Below, one piece after another: positions 47,631 to 56,804 of a stretch of 64,000 nucleotides of DNA. Positions within the stretch are counted from its first letter, which is position 1; every line of letters begins with the position of its first letter. The stretch comes from Brucepastera parasyntrophica. GTDB taxonomy: Bacteria; Spirochaetota; Spirochaetia; Treponematales; Treponemataceae. The position numbers were made by a program, and so were the translations under genes. The stretch covers positions 1,544,501-1,608,500 of the forward strand of contig NZ_CP084606.1 in NCBI RefSeq assembly GCF_022376835.1, in the 5' to 3' direction. A model generated the notes under the pieces. The model saw only the letters and a program-made list of their open reading frames with translations, was not told the DNA's origin and ran no database searches.

Positions 47631-48095
47631 TTAATGAATTACCGTATCCTCTCCGCTGGCCCAGTTGAGGCTGGGATTTCCGTTATTAAACGGGACATTG
47701 TTTATGTACCATTTCCCTGACGCGGAATTGTCAATGTCCGGATTACGGTAAGAGTAAATCACAAGTATACTCACCGTGGAAACTCCCTCAGTAAGGGTTG
47801 AGGTATAAACCGCTGCCGCAGAAGCGCCTGTTCCCAGATTGTCCGCGTCAGCGTCACCGGCTGAGAATACCCCGATAGCATCCGAAGAACTCTGGGAAGT
47901 ATCGGCGTCTACGATTACTCCCGTAAAAACCAGTCCGTTGATTACAAACACCGAATCCGGAACATTGCTGAAATTGACAGTTCCAGAGCTAACTCCAAAA
48001 AGATCTTCAGCCAGTGCGTTCAGATCGCAGCCGGTAAAATTCAGCGCAACCACTGAAACTAAAGCCAGCATTAAAAAAACTTTTCCCTTATACAT
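47631..48095 (-). CDS. Small lipoprotein, unknown function
   Basis: The protein has 154 residues from the ATG at 48095, chosen because AAAGGAG lies six bases upstream; a longer frame starts without a site. The lipobox is VVALNFTGC. The mature part is Ser/Asp/Gly-rich and beta-predicted, with an IYSYRNPDIDNSASGKWYINN segment. No family recognised. Confidence 0.72.
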   Translation of the reverse strand: MYKGKVFLMLALVSVVALNFTGCDLNALAEDLFGVSSGTVNFSNVPDSVFVINGLVFTGVIVDADTSQSSSDAIGVFSAGDADADNLGTGASAAAVYTSTLTEGVSTVSILVIYSYRNPDIDNSASGKWYINNVPFNNGNPSLNWASGEDTVIH

Positions 48096-48216
48096 AAAAA
48101 CTCCTTTGCATAAAATTTCAGTAATACGTGGAAATGATAATCTGCAAACTTTTGCAGGATTCATATTTACTATAGCGCGGCACAATCCTTATTTCCATTT
48201 TTTCCGGATTTTTTCT

Positions 48217-49080
48217 TTATTTGAATAATCCGAACAGTCCGCCGCCCTGTTTCCGTTCCGGTTTTTTATAATAGAAGCCGCCTCTTGGTTCGCCGGTGCC
48301 GAAGCTCACCCCCATCCGACCGGGGCCGGAACCGAAAGGTTCGCAGCTTTCAAAGTAATAACAGGTCCCTTCTATCATTTTGTAGAGCATATCTTCAGAA
48401 GGAAACTCGCCGGCCGGAGTAAATCCGTTTTCCCTGAGAAGCCTGCGGTAACTTTGCAAAGCGCTGGTATCCACTCCATTGATACTCAGGAAGTAAGCCG
48501 GCGTCCCGCTGTCATTTATGCCGCTGTCCTCAATAGAAATTCCGTAGCCACCGAAACTCCATTTCGGATACTGGGAAAGAAGACTGTCCCAGCCCGCGAG
48601 GACTGCTTCATCTTTGGCTTTAGCGGAAGCTTCTTCCGCAATAACCGCGGGCAGTTTGTTTCCGCAGCCGGAACAGAATTTTGTCCCGATATCATTCTGT
48701 ATGCCGCAGGAAGAGCAGACGGCACCCTGCGCCGCAGTATGTACGGGAAGTTCCGCGCCGCAGGAGGGACAGAACTGTTTATCCGCGCCCGCCGGCTCCC
48801 CGCAGGAAGAACAGATTTTCATATTTTTTGCGGCCTCATTGGCGAAACCCCGCATCTTTCCCGCAAGGCCCGCAAGAAAGATGTTTTGATCCGTACCCGA
48901 AGGCTGTTCCCTTTGCGGAGGCTTTCCGGCGGACATACTGACGGCTTCCGCAGCCTGATTAATAAGTGTCCCGGCGGCCTGTTCCGCCGTCGGCTGAACG
49001 GCATTCTTTACACTCCGCTCAACAGTTTCCCCGATTGCCTTGTTCAAGCCCCGCTGCACAGCTTTCTTTAAAAAATCCAT
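48217..49080 (-). CDS. Double zinc-ribbon protein
   Basis: The protein has 287 residues. A helical N part (1-85) is followed by two zinc ribbons, CSSCGEPAGADKQFCPSCG and CSSCGIQNDIGTKFCSGCG. The C-terminal domain of about 120 residues contains LQSYRRLLRENGF and CYYFESCEPFG. Function unknown; such ribbons often mediate protein contacts. No signal peptide. Confidence 0.75.
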   Translation of the reverse strand: MDFLKKAVQRGLNKAIGETVERSVKNAVQPTAEQAAGTLINQAAEAVSMSAGKPPQREQPSGTDQNIFLAGLAGKMRGFANEAAKNMKICSSCGEPAGADKQFCPSCGAELPVHTAAQGAVCSSCGIQNDIGTKFCSGCGNKLPAVIAEEASAKAKDEAVLAGWDSLLSQYPKWSFGGYGISIEDSGINDSGTPAYFLSINGVDTSALQSYRRLLRENGFTPAGEFPSEDMLYKMIEGTCYYFESCEPFGSGPGRMGVSFGTGEPRGGFYYKKPERKQGGGLFGLFK

Positions 49081-49214
49081 TCCGCTCCCTCCTGATGTTA
49101 ATCAGTCCTGTAATTACACGGATTCCTGAAGCCGGAAAATTTTCGTCATCCTTATTTTAATCACAGCAATTTTCCGTTTTTCCTGTTTATTTTACATATC
49201 AGTATTGCAAAAGT

Positions 49215-49238
49215 GTTACCCCCGCTTTGGGGGGAATT
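49215..49238. repeat. C5/G6 hairpin, copy 1
   Basis: GTTACCCCC, a short spacer and GGGGGGAATT form a G/C-only stem. A near-identical element occurs at 50118-50142. Both lie in intergenic gaps beside regulator genes. Confidence 0.6.
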
Positions 49239-49365
49239 CTGCAAATTCTGACCGTTTTATTGCATTTGATCTGTTCAAGCTCACCGTCCCGGTTCATCTG
49301 AATTGTATGTATCTTTCAGGTTCCCGGCCCTGATAATACAATTGCAAACCGGTAATACAGAATTT

Positions 49366-49551
49366 TTATAATGTTTTTTTCTCTGCCCGTTCTCCCTTCT
49401 GTTTCCGTCTCCCGTTTTTTGACCTGGCTATCAGAGCCCTGTCTATATATCCTTTCAGATAGCATTTATCTGCCTCTGTCAGTAATTTCAGTTTTTCTCC
49501 AAATGACAGGCGCCCGATATCAGCGGGCACTTCTGATCCGTTTTCCGGCAT
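49366..49551 (-). CDS. Small basic protein, possible partner of the XRE regulator
   Basis: The frame runs from a likely start at MPENGSEVPADIGRLSF and ends GERAEKKTL, about 60 residues. It is divergent from the XRE gene across a region with several operator-like repeats, the layout of a small regulator pair. No family recognised; a longer start at 49596 is possible. Confidence 0.45.
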   Translation of the reverse strand: MPENGSEVPADIGRLSFGEKLKLLTEADKCYLKGYIDRALIARSKNGRRKQKGERAEKKTL

Positions 49552-49571
49552 ATTTTTCATCCTTTTCAATA

Positions 49572-49649
49572 TTAACCCAGTTAAAGTATATGACACCCAG
49601 TTATTTCTGTCAACAAATTATCCCAGTTAAATATTATTGACCTGGTTAA
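49572..49649. promoter_or_regulatory. Operator array of the XRE regulator
   Basis: Three sites share the form TTRAC/TTATC-N3-GTTAA, at 49572-49584, 49618-49630 and 49637-49649, plus a looser one near 49590-49604. The last overlaps TTGACC, which with TAATAT 17 bases on forms a promoter for the XRE gene. This suggests repression of both divergent genes. Confidence 0.65.
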
Positions 49650-49684
49650 CAGAATATATTAATATTTAACTGAGGTGGACTTAT

Positions 49685-50038
49685 ATGCTGAGCGCGAGAC
49701 TTGAATACCTGATTACCAGTTTGGGAATGAAAAAAAGTGAATTCGCTGATAGAATCGGCTTTACCCAGGCATATATATCCATGATCCTGAGCGGAAAAAA
49801 ACACAATCCCAGCCCCCGGTTTTATGATTCGGTATCCCGTGAGTTCCATGTCAATTCCGGCTGGCTGCGCGACGGATCCGGAGAAGTGTTTGCTTTTCCG
49901 GACCTGGATATATCGGCATCAGATGCCTCCCTCCTGGCAAAATACCGGCTCCTGCCTCCTTCAGAGCAAAAAATTATTGATGAAATCGTAGACGCCATGC
50001 TGTTCAAAAGCATGGCAAAACAGGCGGACACGATATAA
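49685..50038 (+). CDS. XRE-family HTH regulator
   Basis: The protein has 117 residues. The HTH is MKKSEFADRIGFTQAYISMILSGKKHNPSPRFY in the first half, with a helical C-terminal tail that may mediate dimerisation. ATG at 49685 behind GAGG. It probably binds the operator repeats upstream and regulates itself and the divergent small gene. Confidence 0.88.
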   Translation: MLSARLEYLITSLGMKKSEFADRIGFTQAYISMILSGKKHNPSPRFYDSVSREFHVNSGWLRDGSGEVFAFPDLDISASDASLLAKYRLLPPSEQKIIDEIVDAMLFKSMAKQADTI

Positions 50039-50405
50039 AGGAGCAGGATTCTGCTGCCCTTCCGGATTTGTACTTTTTTTCATGGGCTTTTATTCTATGT
50101 ATCAATACCCGGTTCGTGTTACCCCCTGTCAGGGGGGAATTTCGGTTTTTCAGTAAAATTTTTCAGGAAAATTTTGGTTTACAGAATATTTTGCCATATA
50201 GTATGTACATGGCCGGCAAACAGATAAAAAAAGTCAGAAATAACATCCACGCGATCGAATAGAGGAATCTCATCCGGCAAAAAAGGAATAATTGACCGGA
50301 CCATATGTCCGGAAGGGCATTGAATTATATCTGCCTTTTTTTGCCCGCACGGAAAAATGCCAGGCGGCCAATATCGTGCATTAACCGGAAAAGGAGAATA
50401 AAACC
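50039..50405. other. Intergenic region without a gene
   Basis: The 367 bases before the LuxR gene hold the second C5/G6 hairpin (50118-50142), a CCGGACCATATGTCCGG palindrome near 50297-50313 and A/T-rich stretches. I see no convincing ORF. It probably carries promoter and control sites for the membrane LuxR gene. Confidence 0.5.
50118..50142. repeat. C5/G6 hairpin, copy 2
   Basis: GTTACCCCC, a TGTCA spacer and GGGGGGAATTT match the element at 49215-49238 in arms and flanks. Confidence 0.6.
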
Positions 50406-51821
50406 GTGGATACGCCCATTCTTACGGAGAACCAGAATATTCGGCTGAACATACGGCTGCCCCTGTTATTGTGCTTCGCGCTTTATGCCGCGTGGCAGAT
50501 GGGAATTATTTATTTTTCCGGAACGGCCCTTTCAATTGACGGGAGAACGCCTCTGCCGGTATCAGTTGATAACATGACGATGGTAATTGTCGCCGGTTAT
50601 ACTCTGGGCATCATCTTTATGATTATTCTGCCGAGATTTACCGTCCTGGCGGAACGGATCGCAACCGCTGCGGCACTCATTTCGGTACTCAGCCTTTATT
50701 TACCGCTGCCGGCGGAAACACTTGCAACTCTGTATTACTTCCAGTCATTCTGCTGTGTTTTTATGATCGTATTTGAAACGGCCATTATCGTCAATTTATT
50801 CACCGAGGAGACTGCTATCAGGCATCTGCTTATCGCCTATGCCTTTGCCTATGGTCTCGTTGCCATTTTACAGAATGATTTTTTTCCGGTGTCCTTTCCG
50901 CTGTACCGGCTTTTCGCCGCGAGCTCTCTCATATTACTGCTGTTCTTCTTCTGCAGACTGCCGGCAAGGGTTTGGCCGGTGTACGTAAAAAAGAAAGACA
51001 GTCTCATCCGGCCCAAGCTGCTTTTCGTAGGATGTTTTGTACTGGTCGCGCTGAATTGCTTTATGACATTATTCGGAAATGCCGTAGCTGAGAATACTCC
51101 TCATGGTGTTTCCGTCTATTATGCCTCCGCCGCTGTTTATGGCCTTATTGCTTTTGTTTTATGGAAACGCTTTAACATAACACCCCTGCGAATCGTGTCT
51201 GTTCTTGTAAGCCTTGGGACCCTCGGGTTTGTTGCGGCTATTGCATCTTTATATATACCAGCCTTATCTCTTGTATCCTGTATTCTCATCGGGGCCAGTT
51301 TTATGTCTCTTGGTCTGAACCCATTTTACGGGGTTATTCTGGCAAAACGTTATCCATCCAGATTTATTGCTCCGGGACTCATAGGAATAGCCTTTGCGAC
51401 AGTCCTTGTGCATTCAGCGCTGCTGGAAACATTCAGGAATAATCTGCAGATACTGTATATAGTTTACCTGACCATTACGGTGGCCATAACTATCTTATAC
51501 CTGATGCTGCGGCCCTTCCTGATTTACGCATTTCAGGGGACGCCAGGCAGGACAGATGAAAAGACCTCCAGCGGCAATAACGCCGCCCTTACAGTACCGG
51601 ACACAGGAAAAGCGGAAAACTTGCGCGCTCACGCCTTTGACTCCTTGTCCGGCCAAGAGATCAGGGTGGCGGAACTTATAATGCAGGGATACAGCAATTC
51701 AGAGATGAGAGTAATTCTGAACATCACTGAAAACACGCTCAAAAGCTACCGGAAGACACTTTACTCTAAACTGCAAATCCATTCCAGAAGAGAGCTGTTC
51801 GCATTGGGAGAAAAAATGTAA
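50406..51821 (+). CDS. Membrane protein with C-terminal LuxR DNA-binding domain
   Basis: The protein has 471 residues. About 11-12 hydrophobic segments span residues 15-385, in the manner of MFS transporters. They are followed by a LuxR-type HTH (LSGQEIRVAELIMQGYSNSEMRVILNITENTLKSYRKTLYSKL). This is the MFS-LuxR class of one-component membrane sensors. It starts at a GTG or ATG near 50406 after GGAG. The genes it controls are not evident, but the C5/G6 hairpins nearby could be binding sites. Confidence 0.9.
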   Translation: MDTPILTENQNIRLNIRLPLLLCFALYAAWQMGIIYFSGTALSIDGRTPLPVSVDNMTMVIVAGYTLGIIFMIILPRFTVLAERIATAAALISVLSLYLPLPAETLATLYYFQSFCCVFMIVFETAIIVNLFTEETAIRHLLIAYAFAYGLVAILQNDFFPVSFPLYRLFAASSLILLLFFFCRLPARVWPVYVKKKDSLIRPKLLFVGCFVLVALNCFMTLFGNAVAENTPHGVSVYYASAAVYGLIAFVLWKRFNITPLRIVSVLVSLGTLGFVAAIASLYIPALSLVSCILIGASFMSLGLNPFYGVILAKRYPSRFIAPGLIGIAFATVLVHSALLETFRNNLQILYIVYLTITVAITILYLMLRPFLIYAFQGTPGRTDEKTSSGNNAALTVPDTGKAENLRAHAFDSLSGQEIRVAELIMQGYSNSEMRVILNITENTLKSYRKTLYSKLQIHSRRELFALGEKM

Positions 51822-51884
51822 ATGCAGGATTTCATGGTTTTTTATTTACGGAATAGTATGTGAAATATATCAGATTCTGCCTGA

Positions 51885-52181
51885 ATCCAGCTGATTTCAG
51901 GTCCTGTTCTGGGAATCCTTTTTATACTGACCAACACCCTCCAGTCAGTGAGCGTTGCAACGCCGTCCTTTATATTATCCATTTGCCGCCAGGGAATTGT
52001 ATATATTCCCCTGCTCTTTCTCCTGGGAGAATTATTCGGAATGACCGGACTCGTATTGACCCAGCCCGTGGCGGATTATATTTCCCTGTTTTTAGCGGCG
52101 GGATTGTACTTTGCGGCAAGCAGAAAACTGATGCCCGGGAAAAATAGGGCCACGCTGATCAGCGAAGAACAGCCTGCGTAA
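51885..52181 (+). pseudogene. C-terminal remnant of a MATE-family efflux transporter
   Basis: A frame with an in-frame stop just before it reads GPVLGILFILTNTLQSVSVATP and ILSICRQGIVYIPLLFLLGELFGMTGLVLTQPVADYISLFL, the last two to three helices of a MATE drug/sodium antiporter. The other 350 or so residues are missing, so this is a decayed fragment left after a deletion. Confidence 0.75.
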
Positions 52182-52288
52182 AAACCGGCGGCGCGGTTGG
52201 CCTGCATACCGCCTATCGAAGGGGTCTGGACTCCAGTCTGACGGACCGCGCTGCCGCATTCTTCGCCGGCGTGGGGAAGAAAATCCTG

Positions 52289-54199
52289 TTACCGCAAATA
52301 TATCATAAGCAGCATAATATCCGATGTTCGGAGGCCTGATATTCTTGAGGCCTGCCCGAGCGTAGCGGGCAGGATCTGTTTTAATTTGGTTTTTGATTCC
52401 ATTGACAAACCCGAGACGGCATCATAGTCAAAGCCGGAAGGAATTTTAGTGCCTTCCATTTTTTTCAGCCGGTCGATTCTTCTGTCCTGGGCTTCTATAT
52501 AATGTTCATACCTGATTTCAAGTTCGGCCGCCGTCGCAACGCCGGGAGAATACGAGCGGAAGGATTCATTCAGGGCCAGAATATCTTCCAGCGGAACATG
52601 CGGGTCTCGCAATGCATCGGCACAGCTTTTGCCGACATGCTTTTCGAGAGAACTGTATGCGGCCGCGTTTTCAGTAGTTACTTTCTGAGCCTTCCACAGA
52701 CTTGTTAATTCACTGCGGGCGGCAAGCTTTTCCGTGAGCCGGGCAACTGCCTCATCACGCTGCAGCCCGACTTTCCAGGCCTTCTCTGTTAGCCGTTCGT
52801 CCGCAGTATCATGGCGGAGGCGGAGACGGTATTCGGCGCGGGCCGTAAACATCCGGTACGGTTCCTTTGTCCCTAAAGTAACAAGATCATCAATAAGAAC
52901 ACCTATATAAGCCTCGGAACGTCCAAGTACAAAGGGCTCATATATCCCGGCGCCCGACGCGTCGGTTTTCCCGTCCCGCACGGCCCTGGCATACAGCGCG
53001 GCATTGATCCCTGCGACAAGCCCCTGACCTCCTGCCTCCTCATAGCCGGAGGTCCCGTTTGTCTGGCCCGCCGTAAAGAGGCCCCTGATGCGTTTTGTTT
53101 CAAGCGTGGGGGAAAGCTGGGTAGGATCAAGATAATCATATTCCACCGCATATCCCGGCCGCGTAATAACGGCGTTTTCAAGACCAGGGACTGTCCGCAT
53201 ATATTCATCCTGGATCTCTTCAGGCAGGGAAGAAGAAAGACCGTTAACATAAAATTCTTCGGTATCAATTCCTTCAGGTTCGAGAAAAATCTGGTGCCGT
53301 TCCCGTTCTGAAAAACGGACGACCTTGTCTTCTATTGATGGACAGTAACGGGGTCCCACGCCCTGTATCCTGCCGGCATACAGCGGAGACCGGTGAATAT
53401 TGTCGCGTATTATGGCATGTGTTTTTTCATTTGTATATGTGAGATAACAGGAAACCGCGGGCCGGTCGGCAGCTGACGCTGAAAATGAAAACGGCCGCAT
53501 TTCCGCGTCGCCCTGCTGCTCCTCGAGAACACTGAAATCTATTGACTGGCGGAGGACCCGGGGAGGTGTTCCTGTTTTAAGTCTGCCTATAGTGAATCCG
53601 GCGGAACCCAGCGCAGGACCAAGCCCGTTCGCGGCCGGTTCGCCGAGCCGTCCCGAGGAAGCCTCATACTCACCGATAAAAACCCGGCCTTCCATAAAAG
53701 TGCCGGTAGTCAGCACAATGGCCTTCGCTGAAATTTCCCTGCCCCGGGAAGTGAGAACAGCCTGTATAACACCAGAGTGAATATGACCGCCGGCCTGTCT
53801 GTTTGTGGCAATGATATCAACTACGGTGTCCTGATACAGATGAAGATTTTTTTCGAGTTCAAGCGTCTGCTTTGCGAGCTGGGCGTATTTATATTTATCG
53901 GCCTGGATACGGGGTGCCTGGACCGCGGGCCCCTTGCTCTGATTTAAAAGCCGGTACTGTATCATGGTGGCGTCAGCCAGCCTGCCCATTTCTCCGCCCA
54001 GGGCGTCTATTTCCCGGACAATGTTCCCCTTGGATATTCCTCCGATAGACGGATTACAGGACAGCCGTCCTATAGTATCCAGGGACTGGGTTATTAAAAG
54101 GGTTTGCATATCCATGCGCGCGGAAGCGAGAGCGGCTTCAATCCCCGCGTGGCCGCCTCCTATTACAATGACATCATAGTCGGAAAAACGAAATCCCAT
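52289..54199 (-). CDS. mnmG: tRNA uridine-34 modification enzyme MnmG (GidA)
   Basis: The protein has 636 residues, the normal length. The FAD-binding motif is VIVIGGGHAGIEAALASARM; further markers are CNPSIGGISKG, LKTGTPPR, QFYCPSIEDK-like GPRYCPSIEDKVVRF and GLFTAGQTNGTSGYEEA. With MnmE it installs carboxymethylaminomethyl on wobble uridine. The C-terminal end SGLRTSDIMLLMIYLR is intact. Confidence 0.98.
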   Translation of the reverse strand: MGFRFSDYDVIVIGGGHAGIEAALASARMDMQTLLITQSLDTIGRLSCNPSIGGISKGNIVREIDALGGEMGRLADATMIQYRLLNQSKGPAVQAPRIQADKYKYAQLAKQTLELEKNLHLYQDTVVDIIATNRQAGGHIHSGVIQAVLTSRGREISAKAIVLTTGTFMEGRVFIGEYEASSGRLGEPAANGLGPALGSAGFTIGRLKTGTPPRVLRQSIDFSVLEEQQGDAEMRPFSFSASAADRPAVSCYLTYTNEKTHAIIRDNIHRSPLYAGRIQGVGPRYCPSIEDKVVRFSERERHQIFLEPEGIDTEEFYVNGLSSSLPEEIQDEYMRTVPGLENAVITRPGYAVEYDYLDPTQLSPTLETKRIRGLFTAGQTNGTSGYEEAGGQGLVAGINAALYARAVRDGKTDASGAGIYEPFVLGRSEAYIGVLIDDLVTLGTKEPYRMFTARAEYRLRLRHDTADERLTEKAWKVGLQRDEAVARLTEKLAARSELTSLWKAQKVTTENAAAYSSLEKHVGKSCADALRDPHVPLEDILALNESFRSYSPGVATAAELEIRYEHYIEAQDRRIDRLKKMEGTKIPSGFDYDAVSGLSMESKTKLKQILPATLGQASRISGLRTSDIMLLMIYLR

Positions 54200-54364
54200 A
54201 AGAATGAAATTATACCCGGCATAATGAAACTGGGCAAGAATGTATGCGTCCTTTTATCGGTAAAGTTTCTCGCGGAGCTGCCCATACTTTTTACCCGCAC
54301 TTTGCCTTTGGGTATGTCCGGTTTTTAAGGGATGCTGCCGGAAAACCAGCGGGCATATCTGACC

Positions 54365-54402
54365 GCTGAAAACCTACACATATCTATGTGTAGGTTTTCA
54401 GC
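54365..54402. repeat. Perfect 18-bp inverted repeat with two-base loop
   Basis: The arms GCTGAAAACCTACACATA and its complement enclose only TC. It lies in the 297-base gap between mnmG and thiQ, three bases before the 20-bp hairpin repeat, and has the same two-base-loop form as 31896-31939. No gene is seen in the gap. Confidence 0.8.
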
Positions 54403-54405
54403 GTT

Positions 54406-54425
54406 TTACACAATACTATGTGTAA
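54406..54425. repeat. 20-bp hairpin repeat, copy 2
   Basis: Identical to 43946-43965 (TTACACAATACTATGTGTAA). Confidence 0.75.
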
Positions 54426-54496
54426 CTTTGCGCCGGCAGGATGTTATACTAATACGGAACGCCCGGTAAAACCCCGGCGCTTCAATCCCTGTTTTC

Positions 54497-55120
54497 TTAT
54501 ACCATCCTGATTATACGGTCGGCAAGAATTTCCGCTTCCTGTTCATCATGGGTAACATAGAGGGCGGTATATCCTGCTTCCCGCTGGCGGGAGCGCAGTT
54601 CCTCCTGCAGCCTTGCGCGGAGTCCTGCGTCAAGCGAAGATAAGGGTTCATCGAACAGTACCAGCAGAGGTTCCACTGCCAGCGTACGGGCAAGAGAAAC
54701 CCGCTGTTTTTCTCCGCCCGACAGGGATTCGGGGCGCCGTTTCGCGAAGCCCTCAAGTCCCATAAGTTCAAGCCACTCCGCTGCCTTTTTTCTGCTTTCT
54801 TTCCTGCCTGCCCCGCCGGCGACAAGTCCATACCCGATATTGTCTTCCACCGACAGGTGCGGGAACAGCGCGTGTTCCTGAAACACCATGCCTGTTTTCC
54901 GCTTTCCCGGAGAAAGAGAGGTAATATCAATTCCGTCCAGCATAATACTGCCGGAGTCAGGAGTCAGGAGCCCGGCTATCATACGCAGCGCCGAAGATTT
55001 TCCGCAGCCGGAAGGTCCGAGAAGGGCAAGGGCTTCACCTTTTTCCATTTCAAGGGAAATTTCCACATCTTTCATAGGCCAGGATTTTCTGAGACAGATA
55101 ACTTCAAAATAATTTTTCAT
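54497..55120 (-). CDS. thiQ: Thiamine ABC transporter ATP-binding protein ThiQ
   Basis: The protein has 207 residues. It has Walker A GPSGCGKSS, Q-loop FQEHALFPHL, signature LSGGEKQRVSLARTL, Walker B LLVLFDEPLSSLD and the switch His in VTHDE. It energises uptake by ThiP with thiamine or TPP delivered by ThiB. Its ATG overlaps the thiP stop by four bases. Last gene of the riboswitch-controlled operon. Confidence 0.92.
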   Translation of the reverse strand: MKNYFEVICLRKSWPMKDVEISLEMEKGEALALLGPSGCGKSSALRMIAGLLTPDSGSIMLDGIDITSLSPGKRKTGMVFQEHALFPHLSVEDNIGYGLVAGGAGRKESRKKAAEWLELMGLEGFAKRRPESLSGGEKQRVSLARTLAVEPLLVLFDEPLSSLDAGLRARLQEELRSRQREAGYTALYVTHDEQEAEILADRIIRMV

Positions 55121-56804
55121 TCTTTATTTCCCCAATCAGAGCGGACAGGAACACGCTCCCTGTCCTGGAGCAGGAATACAAAACCGGTCAGCAGGGTAAG
55201 CACAACGGCGCAGACACATGCCTCCGAAAAACGGTAAGACCCCATAAGCCGGTACAGCATAAGTCCCAGGTTTTCAAAACCGCCGATCGATAGAACAAGG
55301 GGCAGCGAAGCGTCTCCGGCGCTTATTGCAAAAACAAAGGCAGCCCCGGAAAAGATACCCTTTTTTACCAGCGGCAGCAGGGTCCTGAACGCAATGTCCG
55401 GAAGACCCGCGGACAGCAGCCGGGCTGAATCCAGGATGCCCGGAGGCACCCTGCCCAGTGACGCCTGTATCTGGGTCCACGCAAACGGCCAGGCAAGAGC
55501 TGCCTGCGCAAGTATCAATACAAACATATTCCCGCGCGGAACAAGCAGGGTCCAGCCGAACCCGAGCATAACGGATGAAACCGCGAGAGGCATCAGGGGT
55601 ATAATACGGAATGCGGTTTTTAAGCCCTTTCGGGAGGATACATGAAGGCATTCATAAAAAGAGAGAAACAGGGCGGCGGCGGTTGAAATGAGAGCCGCGC
55701 TTAAACCGGCTATGCAGGTATTCGCCAGGGCAGGAAAAAATCCGGGACGCGAAAAAAAAGTTTTCCAGGCCTGAAGCCCGAACCGGACGGAGCCCGAGTA
55801 GGCGTCATTCGTATACACCGTAAAAGACCGGAACAGAATTGATGCCAGCGGTCCTACAAAAAAAAACAGGAGAAAAACCGCATACAGGGCAAACACCGTT
55901 TTTTCCCCCGCCTTGCGGAAGCGGGGACGGGTACGCAGAACCTGCAAACCGCTATTCCCGTCGCGGAGCTTTTTCTGGAGATGGGTGTAAAATACGACAA
56001 CGCATACCGCTGCAGCGGTTTCAGTCAGGGCGATAATTCCGGCAAAACGGAAATTCAGCGAAGACCGGGCCGCCTGATACAATTCAACTTCAAGGGTTGT
56101 TCCGCCTACACCGCCGAAGAGCAGGACAATAATAAAACTGAAAAAACAGTACAGAAAAACCAGCACAGCCGCGGAAAGAATTGCGGGGGCAAGCCTCGGC
56201 AGGGTAATAGTCCGGAAAATCCGGAACCGGCCGGCGCCCAGCAGCCGGGCCGCGTCTTCCTCCGCTTCAGGAAGCCTCTCCCATACCTGCGAAACGGTAC
56301 GCAGCACAACAGGAAAATTATAAAAACCATGGGCAATGACCACGCCCGCGAGCGAATACAGGAAATTCAGGGGAGGCTCCCCTGCTCCGGTCACCCGCAT
56401 GAGAAAAGTATTGATATATCCCTGCCTGCCGTAAAACAGCACAAAGGCAAGCGCGATAATTACCGGAGGTACGCAAAGGGGAATTCCGGAAAAGGCAAGC
56501 AGAACCCGCCGCCCCGGAAAAGTTCTCCGTGCCGTGAAAAAGGCGGCAGGAAGGCCAATGGCCACCGCCGCGAGAGCGGATAAAAAGCCTCAAGCAGAGT
56601 AAACCTGAAAGCTGAAAAAATGCGGGGCAGCAGGCTCCGGATATCGGAAGGAATTCCTTCCCCATATCCGAAAGCAGGAATAACCGCGAACACTGCCGGC
56701 AGCACAAAGGAGGCAAGGACCAGCAAAAGCAGAACCAAAGTACAGGCGGACAATATCCCATATACCGGCTGGCGCGGCCCGGCTGACAAACCTGCGGTTC
56801 TCAC
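55117..56804 (-). CDS. thiP: Thiamine ABC transporter permease ThiP, frameshifted
   Basis: The restored protein has 562 residues: a double-length permease with two BPD domains, each with an EAA-type loop (LPEAEEDAARLLGAGRFRIFRTITLP; PGILDSARLLSAGLPDIAFRTLLP). A GTG start at 56804 overlaps the thiB stop (GTGA). One base is missing in the A5 run at 56582-56586, separating the N-terminal 70 residues. Inner-membrane channel of the importer. Confidence 0.9.

Noticed and set aside
50068..50262. 64-residue plus-strand ORF after the XRE gene
   Set aside because: It spans the C5/G6 hairpin, has no ribosome binding site and low-complexity content.
52350..52372. CCTGCCCG/CGGGCAGG hairpin near the mnmG end as a terminator
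   Set aside because: It lies inside the coding sequence, encodes conserved residues and has no T-run.
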